From Campylobacterota bacterium (GTDB taxonomy: Bacteria > Campylobacterota > Campylobacteria > Campylobacterales > Sulfurovaceae), in NCBI GenBank assembly GCA_003646505.1, contig QMKT01000012.1, forward strand, positions 1-18,629: 18,629 nucleotides of DNA, written 5' to 3'. Below the pieces are notes generated by a model. It worked only from the letters and a program-made list of their open reading frames with translations, was not told the origin of the DNA and searched no databases. A program made the translations under genes and the position numbers. This document shows positions 8,172-14,936 of the stretch, in pieces. Numbering within the stretch: position 1 is the stretch's first letter; each line of letters begins with the position of its first letter.

Positions 8172-8581
8172 AAACATTACGCCCTGCCTTTACCATCATT
8201 GAGATCCTTGTTTCTGTGATCATCCTCTCTTTTGCCATCATTTTTGTACTTAAAGTTCACACTGATAATCAGGAACAGATCGTATATATCACAGAAAGAA
8301 ATAAACACTCTCTACAAGATTCTCTTTATTTAAGTCCCAATATTCTCAGACATCATAAAGACAATAAAAGTGCCTATGATATCGTGGAACGTTTCTTTAA
8401 ACTCAAAGAACAGGAGAGTCGTGCACTTTTAAAGAAAAATGAAAGAGATATCTTTATTCCCGAGGAGATCACCATCCTACCACCTCAAGATATACAAGGT
8501 CCTACAGCTACTGTCAATGAGATCATGCTAAAAGGTCAGCACTCTTCTATCTATTATCGTTTTAAGTTGGAATCTTTTTAA
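8168..8581 (+). CDS. Type II secretion minor pseudopilin, GspI-like
   Basis: A 137-aa prepilin starting with MKTLRPAFTIIEILVSVIIL. Predicted cleavage is Ala7|Phe8 with Glu at +5. Small size, a short leader and the position after the GspH-like gene favour GspI, though the C-terminal part is not clearly GspI-like. The start is TTG, overlapping the upstream TGA in a TTGA junction. GGAG stands 7 nt before it, which supports TTG as the real start, and no nearby in-frame ATG would retain the leader. The globular region is rich in Lys and Glu (95-120). No gene follows for 95 bp. Confidence 0.72.
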   Translation: MKTLRPAFTIIEILVSVIILSFAIIFVLKVHTDNQEQIVYITERNKHSLQDSLYLSPNILRHHKDNKSAYDIVERFFKLKEQESRALLKKNERDIFIPEEITILPPQDIQGPTATVNEIMLKGQHSSIYYRFKLESF

Positions 8582-8676
8582 GTTTTACCTTATCCATAAA
8601 TTTATAGGTGCATCTTTCAAAACAAAAGCTAAAAAAGTTATAATACTCTTAATTTACTGCAAGGACAGATACGGCG
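8582..8676 (+). promoter_or_regulatory. Candidate promoter upstream of gspF
   Basis: This 95-bp spacer contains a perfect TATAAT at 8639-8644, 33 nt before the gspF ATG. A weak -35-like TTTCAA lies at 8615-8620 with an 18-bp spacer. AAGGA at 8661-8665 is a somewhat distant SD (11 nt). The spacer breaks the otherwise gapless plus-strand cluster, so gspF and the genes after it may be transcribed independently of gspG. A 10-bp AT palindrome (8596-8605) lies upstream, but its composition makes it weak evidence for an operator. Confidence 0.5.
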
Positions 8677-9891
8677 ATGCTTTTTAAGTACAAAGGGTTT
8701 GATAAAACAGGTAAAAAAGTCAAAGGGACTGTTACGGCCAGTTCCGTTGAAGAAGCCGGACAAAAACTTCGTGTGCAGGATATCTATCATGAAGGACTGT
8801 CACCTACTAAGGAATTTTCCCTTGAAGCCTTTGCCAAACGTCAAATGCCAGGAGAACTACTCAGTACTTTTTCTAAAGAACTCTCTGCTTACCTCAATTC
8901 AGGCATGACCATACTCACGGCTATAAGACTGCTTGAAAATCAGCATGAAGGAGAAAAGAGATATGTCTCTTTTCTAAACTCTATCAAAACAATGATCGAT
9001 GAGGGAAAATCCCTTTATAATGCGCTCAATGCCCAAAAAGTATATGCACTGCCGGACTTCTTTCTGCAGAGTCTCAATGTTGCCGGGCAGAGTGGTAAAA
9101 TGGTAGAAGTACTGACCAATATGGGAACCTTTTTCTCTGCCCAAAGTAAAGTCAAAAAACAAGTGAAAGGTGCCATGACCTACCCTGCCATCATCTTTAC
9201 CATAGCCATAGGAATGACCTCTTTTCTTATTGCTTTTGTTGTACCAAAAATTACGGATATCTTTGATGATACGGGGCAGGAACTTCCTCCTATTACACAA
9301 TTTGTACTGGGATTAAGTGATTTCTTGACTGCACACTATATTGCCATTATTGTTACGATCTTGCTTCTTATACTCTTTTTTAAACTTGCCTATGCAAAAC
9401 TGGGTGCCTTTCATACCCTCGTAGATACACTACTTTTAAAAATACCAGTGTTGGGTATACTGATCCAAAACCATGAACTGGGCAGGTTTTCCTACATACT
9501 CTCACTTATGCTGGAGTCCGGTGTTGCTTATGCACAGGCTGTACAACTTGCCAAAACAACATTTAGTAATCATGCGCTGCTTACTTTGTTTGAAAACGCC
9601 TCCGTTAAAGTCATGGAAGGAAACAAACTTTCCAATGCACTTCAACTCTCCAAAGGTGTGAAACTCAAACGCAATTTTATGCAATCTTTGGCATTGGGAG
9701 AAGAATCCAGTGAAGTGGCCCAGATCCTTAACAACATGTCACAACTATATGCGGAAGAAAATGAAGATAAACTAAAATTCCTTTTAAGTTTACTTGAACC
9801 ATTTATGATGCTATTTATCGGGGTTGTTGTTGGTGTCATAGTCTCAGCAATGCTTCTTCCTATCTTTACCATGACACAAGGGTTACAATAA
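8677..9891 (+). CDS. gspF: Type II secretion inner-membrane platform protein GspF
   Basis: Polytopic inner-membrane core of the T2SS, thought to contact GspE and the nascent pseudopilus. The 404-aa protein has the N-terminal GspF/PilC segment (MLFKYKGFDKTGKKVKGTV), then two T2SF domains (about 61-190 and 262-395). Membrane segments are near 169-190, 220-240 and 374-397. Repeat landmarks are QSGKMVEVLTNMG (138-150) and the related GEESSEVAQILNNMSQLY (341-358) in the second copy. The C-terminal signature LEPFMMLFIGVVVGVIVSAM is typical. Type IV pilus PilC is the alternative; neighbouring gspG and gspD support GspF. The next gene starts at the base following its stop codon. Confidence 0.93.
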   Translation: MLFKYKGFDKTGKKVKGTVTASSVEEAGQKLRVQDIYHEGLSPTKEFSLEAFAKRQMPGELLSTFSKELSAYLNSGMTILTAIRLLENQHEGEKRYVSFLNSIKTMIDEGKSLYNALNAQKVYALPDFFLQSLNVAGQSGKMVEVLTNMGTFFSAQSKVKKQVKGAMTYPAIIFTIAIGMTSFLIAFVVPKITDIFDDTGQELPPITQFVLGLSDFLTAHYIAIIVTILLLILFFKLAYAKLGAFHTLVDTLLLKIPVLGILIQNHELGRFSYILSLMLESGVAYAQAVQLAKTTFSNHALLTLFENASVKVMEGNKLSNALQLSKGVKLKRNFMQSLALGEESSEVAQILNNMSQLYAEENEDKLKFLLSLLEPFMMLFIGVVVGVIVSAMLLPIFTMTQGLQ

Positions 9892-10635
9892 ATGTCACAT
9901 ATTAACACAATGATGGCCGTGATGGTTGTCAGCCTCAGCACAATACAGGCAGATAACCTTGGAGGAGAAGCTTCTTTGGGTATTTTTAACCACAGCCCTA
10001 ATGGGTATGCTTCCTACTCCTTGCCTTTTGGTCACAGCGGCACGTCTGCAAATATCGTAGATACTTTAGCCTTCAGTGAAGCACAGGATATCTTTCTCAA
10101 AGTCTACATAGAACATCCTCTCCCCGTTTTTCCCAATGTAAAGCTTGCCTATACTGCACTCTCTCATGAGGGACAGAGTCAAGTGGCACTTTTTTCCTGG
10201 GGTGACATTGTCAACTTTACAGGAGAAGTAGACAATAGCTTGTCACTTGACATGACAGATGCTACACTCTACTATGAAATATTTGATAATTGGATGAACC
10301 TTGATTTGGGGCTTACTCTTCGATATCTTAGTGGAGATATGGCTGTCAATCATGAAGCACTCTCTTTTTCAACTTTTATCCCTTTACTTTACGCCAAAAC
10401 ACGTTTTTACTTTCCTCTCACCGACCTCTCTTTACAATTGGAAGCCAATGCGGGTAGATATTCAGGCATCACGTCTTATAATTACGAGTTGTCTGCAAGA
10501 TACACTTTGGCTATGGGCATAGGTTTGGAAGCCGGCTACAAAGCTATCTATCTTGACAGTAATGACCTGTTGGACGGATTTGATGCCGATATTGATTTTT
10601 CTGGTCCTTACGCTGCTGCGGTTTGGGATTTCTAA
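9892..10635 (+). CDS. Outer-membrane beta-barrel protein (TIGR04219-like)
   Basis: A 247-aa exported protein with a signal peptide of about 20 residues (ending TIQA before DNLGG). Predicted amphipathic beta strands alternate with short turns, and the chain ends in a C-terminal Phe (AAAVWDF), the usual Bam recognition signal. The pattern LPVFPNVKLAYTALSH, then DATLYYEIFDNWMNLDLGLTLRYL, matches the TIGR04219 family of small outer-membrane barrels as I know it; its function is unknown. The ATG follows the gspF TAA without a gap, with AAGGG 9 nt upstream, so it is probably co-transcribed with gspF. A second possible start is the ATG pair at 9910-9915. A direct part in secretion is possible but only inferred from position. 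Confidence 0.78.
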   Translation: MSHINTMMAVMVVSLSTIQADNLGGEASLGIFNHSPNGYASYSLPFGHSGTSANIVDTLAFSEAQDIFLKVYIEHPLPVFPNVKLAYTALSHEGQSQVALFSWGDIVNFTGEVDNSLSLDMTDATLYYEIFDNWMNLDLGLTLRYLSGDMAVNHEALSFSTFIPLLYAKTRFYFPLTDLSLQLEANAGRYSGITSYNYELSARYTLAMGIGLEAGYKAIYLDSNDLLDGFDADIDFSGPYAAAVWDF

Positions 10636-11120
10636 TGGCCAAGCAACGTTTTAGAGATATCAAACAGGGTAAAGCCGTATCTACACCAGAGATACAAAAA
10701 TCTAAGACCCCAGCAAATAATTATGCTTCTGTAGGTCTGAAGATAAAGGCCTTTCTTACGGATGCCTTTATGCTTGTAATGCCTATTATGTATGTGATAT
10801 TTTACCTTGTTATGGATGGAAGAGAAGGCTTTGCAGAAGATATGTTAATGGGATGGGTTTATATACTTATTCCTCTTGTAGTGGTACAAACCATTTTTAT
10901 GTACCTCTCAGGGCAAACCCCTGGCTATAGAGCCTATAACATTACACTCATTGATGAAAACACAAAAGAAAAACCTTCTCTTTTTGTTATACTCTTTAGA
11001 AATTTGACTGCGATTCTTTCTCTCTTTACCCTTATAGGTTGGGCATTGATGTTTTTTAGGAAAGATAAGAAAACACTACATGACCTACTCTCTGCAACAG
11101 CAGTTGTCAATAAGAAATGA
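10635..11120 (+). CDS. RDD-family inner-membrane protein
   Basis: A 161-aa membrane protein of the RDD family, named for conserved Arg and Asp residues. A charged N-terminal segment of about 35 residues precedes GLKIKAFLTDAFMLV, which corresponds to the first RDD helix with its conserved Asp. Two more membrane segments follow (about 70-92 and 120-142). The segment GQTPGYRAYNITLID between helices 2 and 3 and the ending KKTLHDLLSATAVV are family hallmarks. The start at 10635 overlaps the upstream stop in TAATG. An in-frame TTG at 10623 would lengthen it by four residues and is less likely. Some RDD proteins act in cation/proton exchange, but the family is functionally mixed and no substrate can be assigned. 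Confidence 0.85.
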   Translation: MAKQRFRDIKQGKAVSTPEIQKSKTPANNYASVGLKIKAFLTDAFMLVMPIMYVIFYLVMDGREGFAEDMLMGWVYILIPLVVVQTIFMYLSGQTPGYRAYNITLIDENTKEKPSLFVILFRNLTAILSLFTLIGWALMFFRKDKKTLHDLLSATAVVNKK

Positions 11121-12235
11121 CAGAAACAAAAACTTTTCTCTCTCCTCTTTTAGGAGCGTACTACTTTTTTTACTTTGCTCTAGTGGGTGTATATGTTATC
11201 TTTATGCCAAAAGTACTTCTTGATCTTGAATACAATACGGTAGAAGTAGGTATCATTTATGCCGCTGCTCCATTTATGCGATTCTTACTTCCTTTTATCT
11301 TTAGGCATTATGTCTCTTTAACAGAAAAAGTCTATAGACTCTCGTTGATTCTTACCTTCATTGCTACCTTGATCTTTCTTCAAACCGTGAATGATTTTTG
11401 GTTTTACCTCATGTCCAATCTTCTTTTTGGGGCAGCGATGGGCATCTCTCTTCCTTATGTAGAGACCATAGCACTTGCCACGCTTTCCAAACATCGTTAC
11501 GGGAAAGTACGTCTATGGGGTTCTTTGGGATTTATTGGCATTGCACTTTTATTAGGTAAAGTACTTGACTCACCCTATGAAGCACTCTACTATTTATCTG
11601 CCACAGCATTTTTAACACTTTCTTTTGGAGCATTCCTTACTAAGTACGATACTACTGCACATACCTCAGCACAAGATGATGCATCATTCTCTCTTAGTAA
11701 ATATTGGGCATTTTGGGTTTCTATCTTTTTAATGCAAGTTGGCTTTGGCGGATTTTACAACTTCTTCACCATTTATGAAACAAGCCATGGCATCTCGCTT
11801 GAAATGACATCCTGGATGTGGAGCTTTGGTGTGATATGCGAAGTCTTTATGCTTTACTTTCAAGGCCCTCTTTTACAAAGAAACCTACTTAATATCTTGC
11901 AGTTTGCAACACTTGTGACAGCAGTTAGATGGTTGATTCTCTACCTCTATCCTGATTCTGTCACACTGACCTTTGCCAGCCAATCCCTCCATGCTGTTTC
12001 CTTTGCACTATACCATACAGCAGCCATCACTTACGTATTTTCACTCTACACACAAAAGAAGCTTGCCCAACAATTTTTTCTGGGCATAGCATTTGGACTG
12101 GGCGGCTCTGTAGGGGCTATACTCTCAGGGCAGATCTATGGAGAATATCTTTTCTTGGTAGAATCTTGCATCACCTTTATGGCCTTCCTTACTTTATTGA
12201 TACATCAAAAACGTAAAGAAGGAGTACAGACATGA
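11117..12235 (+). CDS. MFS transporter, HcaT/LacY-like (MFS_1_like)
   Basis: A 372-aa polytopic protein with about 12 hydrophobic segments in two halves. The segment after helix 4 contains GKVRLWGSLGFIGIAL (129-144), and the second half has MTSWMWSFGVICEVFMLYF. Both patterns are characteristic of the HcaT / nucleoside-proton-symporter-like branch of the major facilitator superfamily. The substrate cannot be read from the sequence; HcaT is annotated for 3-phenylpropionate, but homologues are diverse. The ATG overlaps the RDD gene's TGA (ATGA) and its own TGA overlaps the mobA ATG in the same way. This implies a single operon with translational coupling. Confidence 0.82.
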   Translation: MTETKTFLSPLLGAYYFFYFALVGVYVIFMPKVLLDLEYNTVEVGIIYAAAPFMRFLLPFIFRHYVSLTEKVYRLSLILTFIATLIFLQTVNDFWFYLMSNLLFGAAMGISLPYVETIALATLSKHRYGKVRLWGSLGFIGIALLLGKVLDSPYEALYYLSATAFLTLSFGAFLTKYDTTAHTSAQDDASFSLSKYWAFWVSIFLMQVGFGGFYNFFTIYETSHGISLEMTSWMWSFGVICEVFMLYFQGPLLQRNLLNILQFATLVTAVRWLILYLYPDSVTLTFASQSLHAVSFALYHTAAITYVFSLYTQKKLAQQFFLGIAFGLGGSVGAILSGQIYGEYLFLVESCITFMAFLTLLIHQKRKEGVQT

Positions 12236-12798
12236 TAAAAAAGTTCCCTTTAGTCATCATCGCTGGAGGTAAGAGCTCGCGTATGGGTAAAGACAAAGCC
12301 CTGCTTCCTTTTGGAAAGTACCCAACACTGACCCAGTTTCAATACAAAAAACTAAGCCTCTACTTTCAAGATGTATATATCTCTTCTAAAACAGATAAAT
12401 TTGATTTTGAATGTACCGTCATTAAAGACACACGCAAAGAGCATTCTCCTCTTATAGCCATACTCTCTATTTTTGAAACTTTGAAGGTTGATGAAATATT
12501 CATCTTAAGTGTTGATTCACCATTTGTAGATAAAGAGGTAATAGAAACCATTTTAAAAAGCAGAAATGATAAAAGTGATATTGTTGTGGCAAAAAGTCCC
12601 TCAGGTATACAACCACTTTGTGGCTGCTACAAAAAGTCTATACTGCCACTTGCTTATGCCCAGTTGGAAAAAGGCAAGCACAAACTCCTTGATCTATTGG
12701 CTCTGGCAGACACACAGTTTGTGGAATTTGAGGAAGATGAACCATTCACCAATCTTAATCATCCCCAGGAATATCAGAAAGCGCTTAAAGATTCCTAG
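12232..12798 (+). CDS. mobA: Molybdenum cofactor guanylyltransferase MobA
   Basis: Cytoplasmic nucleotidyltransferase that joins GMP from GTP to molybdopterin-Mo, giving the guanine dinucleotide cofactor used by DMSO-reductase-family enzymes such as periplasmic nitrate reductase and formate dehydrogenase. The 188-aa protein shows the GTP-binding loop AGGKSSRMGKDKALLPFG (11-28), the metal-binding Asp in SVDSPFV (D95) and the C-terminal NLNHPQEYQ motif (174-182). The HSPLIAI segment (71-77) stands in place of the usual GPLAGI, a mild divergence. It ends the plus-strand run; its last 14 nt overlap the 3' end of the convergent lysR gene. No other molybdopterin genes are visible. Confidence 0.88.
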   Translation: MIKKFPLVIIAGGKSSRMGKDKALLPFGKYPTLTQFQYKKLSLYFQDVYISSKTDKFDFECTVIKDTRKEHSPLIAILSIFETLKVDEIFILSVDSPFVDKEVIETILKSRNDKSDIVVAKSPSGIQPLCGCYKKSILPLAYAQLEKGKHKLLDLLALADTQFVEFEEDEPFTNLNHPQEYQKALKDS

Positions 12799-13711
12799 AA
12801 GAAGCACGCGCTGTACAGCCTGCACCGTCTATCATCTGTGTCATAAGCTTACGAGAGAAAAAGACAAATTTTTCAAACAGTGCACTATGGTACTTGTCTT
12901 TATGATAGATCATCAAAAAATCTCTTTTACATTCAAAATCTTTCACAGGTACTTTATGTAATTTTCCTTCTTTTAATTCTGTCTCAACAGAGATCTTGGA
13001 AATGCAGGTTAAACATTCACGGTTCATCAAAATACTTTTTATAGACTCTGTGTGTCCCAGTTCTAAAAAGACATTAAGGTTATCTACTTTTTCTTTAATA
13101 TAATCCAAAAACACTTCTCTCGTTCCTGATCCTTCTTCACGAAGTACCCATCTTTTATCACTGACCTCATCTATTGTACATGACTTACACAAATTTTGAT
13201 CTGCCGTTACAACAATCAGTTCATCGACACCTATCTTCTCTTTGATAATATCGGCTCCCGAAACAAACCCTTCAACAAAGCCAATGTCAATGCTCCCCTC
13301 TTTGATCATATCTGATATCTCTTTGGTATTTCCCTCTTTGAGCGTGATCTTGACATCAGGATAAGAACTCATATAGCTACAAATGATGGCAGGCATAAGA
13401 TAATCTACTATGGTTGTACTTGCCCCTACACGTATCATTCCTTTGTTTTCAGAGTTTTTAAATTCATATTCGATATCTGTAAGCTTTTTAAAGATAGGGT
13501 CGATCTCTTTGTAAAAAGCACGTCCTACTTCATTAAGTACAAGTTTTTTATTAATACGGTCAAATACTGGTCTTCCCAAAATATTTTCCAGCTCTTTAAT
13601 TGACATTGATACAGCAGACTGACTTAATTTCATATCTTTGGCTACATTGGTTAAATGTCCAGACACAACAACATTTAAAAAGATTTGCATTTGTCTCAAT
13701 GTTAATTTCAT
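12785..13711 (-). CDS. LysR-family regulator, YeiE/CysB-like, divergent from the YeiH-type transporter
   Basis: A 308-aa LysR-type regulator. The winged helix-turn-helix covers about residues 1-62 (LTLRQMQIFLNVV, then LSQSAVSMSIKELENILG). The substrate-binding domain begins near residue 91 (GMIRVGASTTIVDYLMP) and contains WVLREEGSGTREVF (188-201), the loop that contacts small anions in CysB- and YeiE-like regulators. It carries seven cysteines, including C175-x2-C178 and C233-x2-C236, unusual for this family. It is divergent from the YeiH-like gene with a 109-bp spacer. This matches the enterobacterial yeiE/yeiH arrangement, where the regulator is reported to respond to sulfite. Control of the neighbouring transporter is therefore likely but not shown. 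Confidence 0.88.
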   Translation of the reverse strand: MKLTLRQMQIFLNVVVSGHLTNVAKDMKLSQSAVSMSIKELENILGRPVFDRINKKLVLNEVGRAFYKEIDPIFKKLTDIEYEFKNSENKGMIRVGASTTIVDYLMPAIICSYMSSYPDVKITLKEGNTKEISDMIKEGSIDIGFVEGFVSGADIIKEKIGVDELIVVTADQNLCKSCTIDEVSDKRWVLREEGSGTREVFLDYIKEKVDNLNVFLELGHTESIKSILMNRECLTCISKISVETELKEGKLHKVPVKDFECKRDFLMIYHKDKYHSALFEKFVFFSRKLMTQMIDGAGCTARASSRNL

Positions 13712-13820
13712 TTTTTCTCTTTTATTTTTAATTATATACTGTCTTCTATTTGTGGATTATATCAAAATTATAGTACAATTCTGGAAATATTATCAATAAT
13801 TTTGAATAAAAGGGGTTTTT
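13712..13820. promoter_or_regulatory. Divergent control region of the LysR gene and the YeiH-like gene
   Basis: This is a 109-bp, strongly AT-rich spacer. For the plus-strand transporter gene a TACAAT -10-like hexamer lies at 13774-13779, and AAGGGG at 13810-13815 is a strong SD 5 nt before the ATG. For lysR the minus strand reads TATAAT at 13731-13736 and again at 13756-13761. Both belong to a direct repeat ATTATAT (13731-13737 and 13756-13762, 25 bp apart). An inverted repeat with arms ATTAT and ATAAT lies at 13789-13800, just after the expected transporter start point. A LysR operator is expected here; which element serves cannot be decided, given the base composition. Confidence 0.45.
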
Positions 13821-14888
13821 ATGGCTTTTTCCACAAAAAATCGCAACGGTACAATGGCTGGTATTTTGTTTGTTGCCATCTTTGCAGCTGCGGCAACTTT
13901 TGTGGCAGGTCTTGAACATGTAAAAGCTCTGGGGCTTTCACCTCTTGTTATCGGTATTGTCATGGGTATTTTTTATGCCAATACTTTACATAATCAAACA
14001 CCTACAGCATGGCAAAGCGGTATCACTTTTTCTGGGAAAAAGATATTACGTTTTGCAATCGTGGTTTATGGATTCAGGATCACGTTCCAACAAATTGCAG
14101 AAGTAGGTATGGATGGTTTTCTAGTCTCACTCATCATGCTTTCTTCTACCCTTATGCTGGGTTCCTGGTTAGGGACTAAAATATTTGGAATGGATAAAGA
14201 CACTTCCATACTTACCGCATCAGGTGCAGCAGTTTGTGGTGCAGCGGCTGTACTTGCGACTGAACCTGTACTTAAAGCTGAAGAGCATAAAACAGCTATC
14301 GCTGTCTCAATGGTAGTATTGTTTGGAACGGTCTCTATGTTCCTATACCCCGTTCTCTATACAACAGTCATTGAAAATGCAACAGGTTTTTTACATATGA
14401 CTGCCAGAGAATTTGGTATCTATGTAGGCGGTACTATCCATGAAGTTGCCCAGGTGGTTGCAGTCCCCGCCTCTGTGCCTGGTGCACCTGATGAAATGGC
14501 AAATGCCGCAGTGATCGTTAAAATGACACGTGTTATTATGATCGCACCTATGCTCATTATTCTTGGCTTGTACTTGGCTTACAGTGCTAAAAGAGCAGGA
14601 GGAGAAGTTTCAGGTAAAACAAAACTGGTCATCCCATGGTTCGCAGTTTACTTCATACTTGTTGCAGGATTCAACTCCTTGCACCTCTTGCCCCAAAATA
14701 TTGTAGATACAGTGAATGAGATAGATACATTTTTATTGACAATGGCAATGACGGCATTGGGAATGGGGACTATTTTTTCCAAATTCAAAGGATTGGGACT
14801 GGCTCCTGTCTATACCGCACTAGGTATGTTCATATGGCTTGTTATCGGAGGGTTTGTTGTGACAAAAGTGGTGGTTGAATTTATTTAA
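13821..14888 (+). CDS. YeiH-family putative sulfate/sulfite export transporter (UPF0324)
   Basis: A 355-aa inner-membrane protein of about ten segments, in the UPF0324/YeiH (PSE) family, annotated as putative sulfate exporters. Family marks are TASGAAVCGAAAVLA (132-146), GGTIHEVAQVVAVPAS (203-218) and VKMTRVIMIAPML (233-245). The length fits the family. AAGGGG 5 nt upstream of the ATG predicts strong translation. The LysR gene is divergent, and a hairpin follows the stop codon, so it is probably a single-gene unit. In a sulfur-metabolising host, export of sulfite or a related oxyanion is plausible; substrate and direction are not proven by sequence. Confidence 0.9.
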   Translation: MAFSTKNRNGTMAGILFVAIFAAAATFVAGLEHVKALGLSPLVIGIVMGIFYANTLHNQTPTAWQSGITFSGKKILRFAIVVYGFRITFQQIAEVGMDGFLVSLIMLSSTLMLGSWLGTKIFGMDKDTSILTASGAAVCGAAAVLATEPVLKAEEHKTAIAVSMVVLFGTVSMFLYPVLYTTVIENATGFLHMTAREFGIYVGGTIHEVAQVVAVPASVPGAPDEMANAAVIVKMTRVIMIAPMLIILGLYLAYSAKRAGGEVSGKTKLVIPWFAVYFILVAGFNSLHLLPQNIVDTVNEIDTFLLTMAMTALGMGTIFSKFKGLGLAPVYTALGMFIWLVIGGFVVTKVVVEFI

Positions 14889-14899
14889 ATACTTTAGCA

Positions 14900-14918
14900 A
14901 AGGCTGTCTAACAGCCTT
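14900..14918 (+). terminator. Hairpin terminator after the YeiH-like gene
   Basis: AAGGCTGT and ACAGCCTT form a perfect 8-bp stem around the 3-nt loop CTA, 11 nt after the transporter stop codon. The following CTTCTTTC is pyrimidine-rich but interrupted, so it is a modest rho-independent terminator. It lies between convergent genes (the yifB stop is at 14937) and may also serve the minus strand. Confidence 0.65.
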
Positions 14919-14936
14919 CTTTCACGCCCTCCCCAT

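Noticed and set aside
8596..8605. Perfect AT palindrome ATAAATTTAT upstream of gspF as an operator
   Set aside because: Short palindromes of A and T are common in AT-rich spacers; the flanking ACCT/AGGT is not symmetric around it.
49..9891. Interpretation of the secretion genes as a type IV pilus (PilB/PilC/PilQ) locus
   Set aside because: A GspC with PDZ domain, a GspK without Glu5, a GspG-type major pseudopilin and the absence of PilT/PilM and a long pilin favour type II secretion.
10623..10634. TTG start four codons upstream for the RDD gene
   Set aside because: The ATG at 10635 forms a TAATG junction with the upstream stop, like other couplings here; the TTG would only add residues overlapping the barrel gene.
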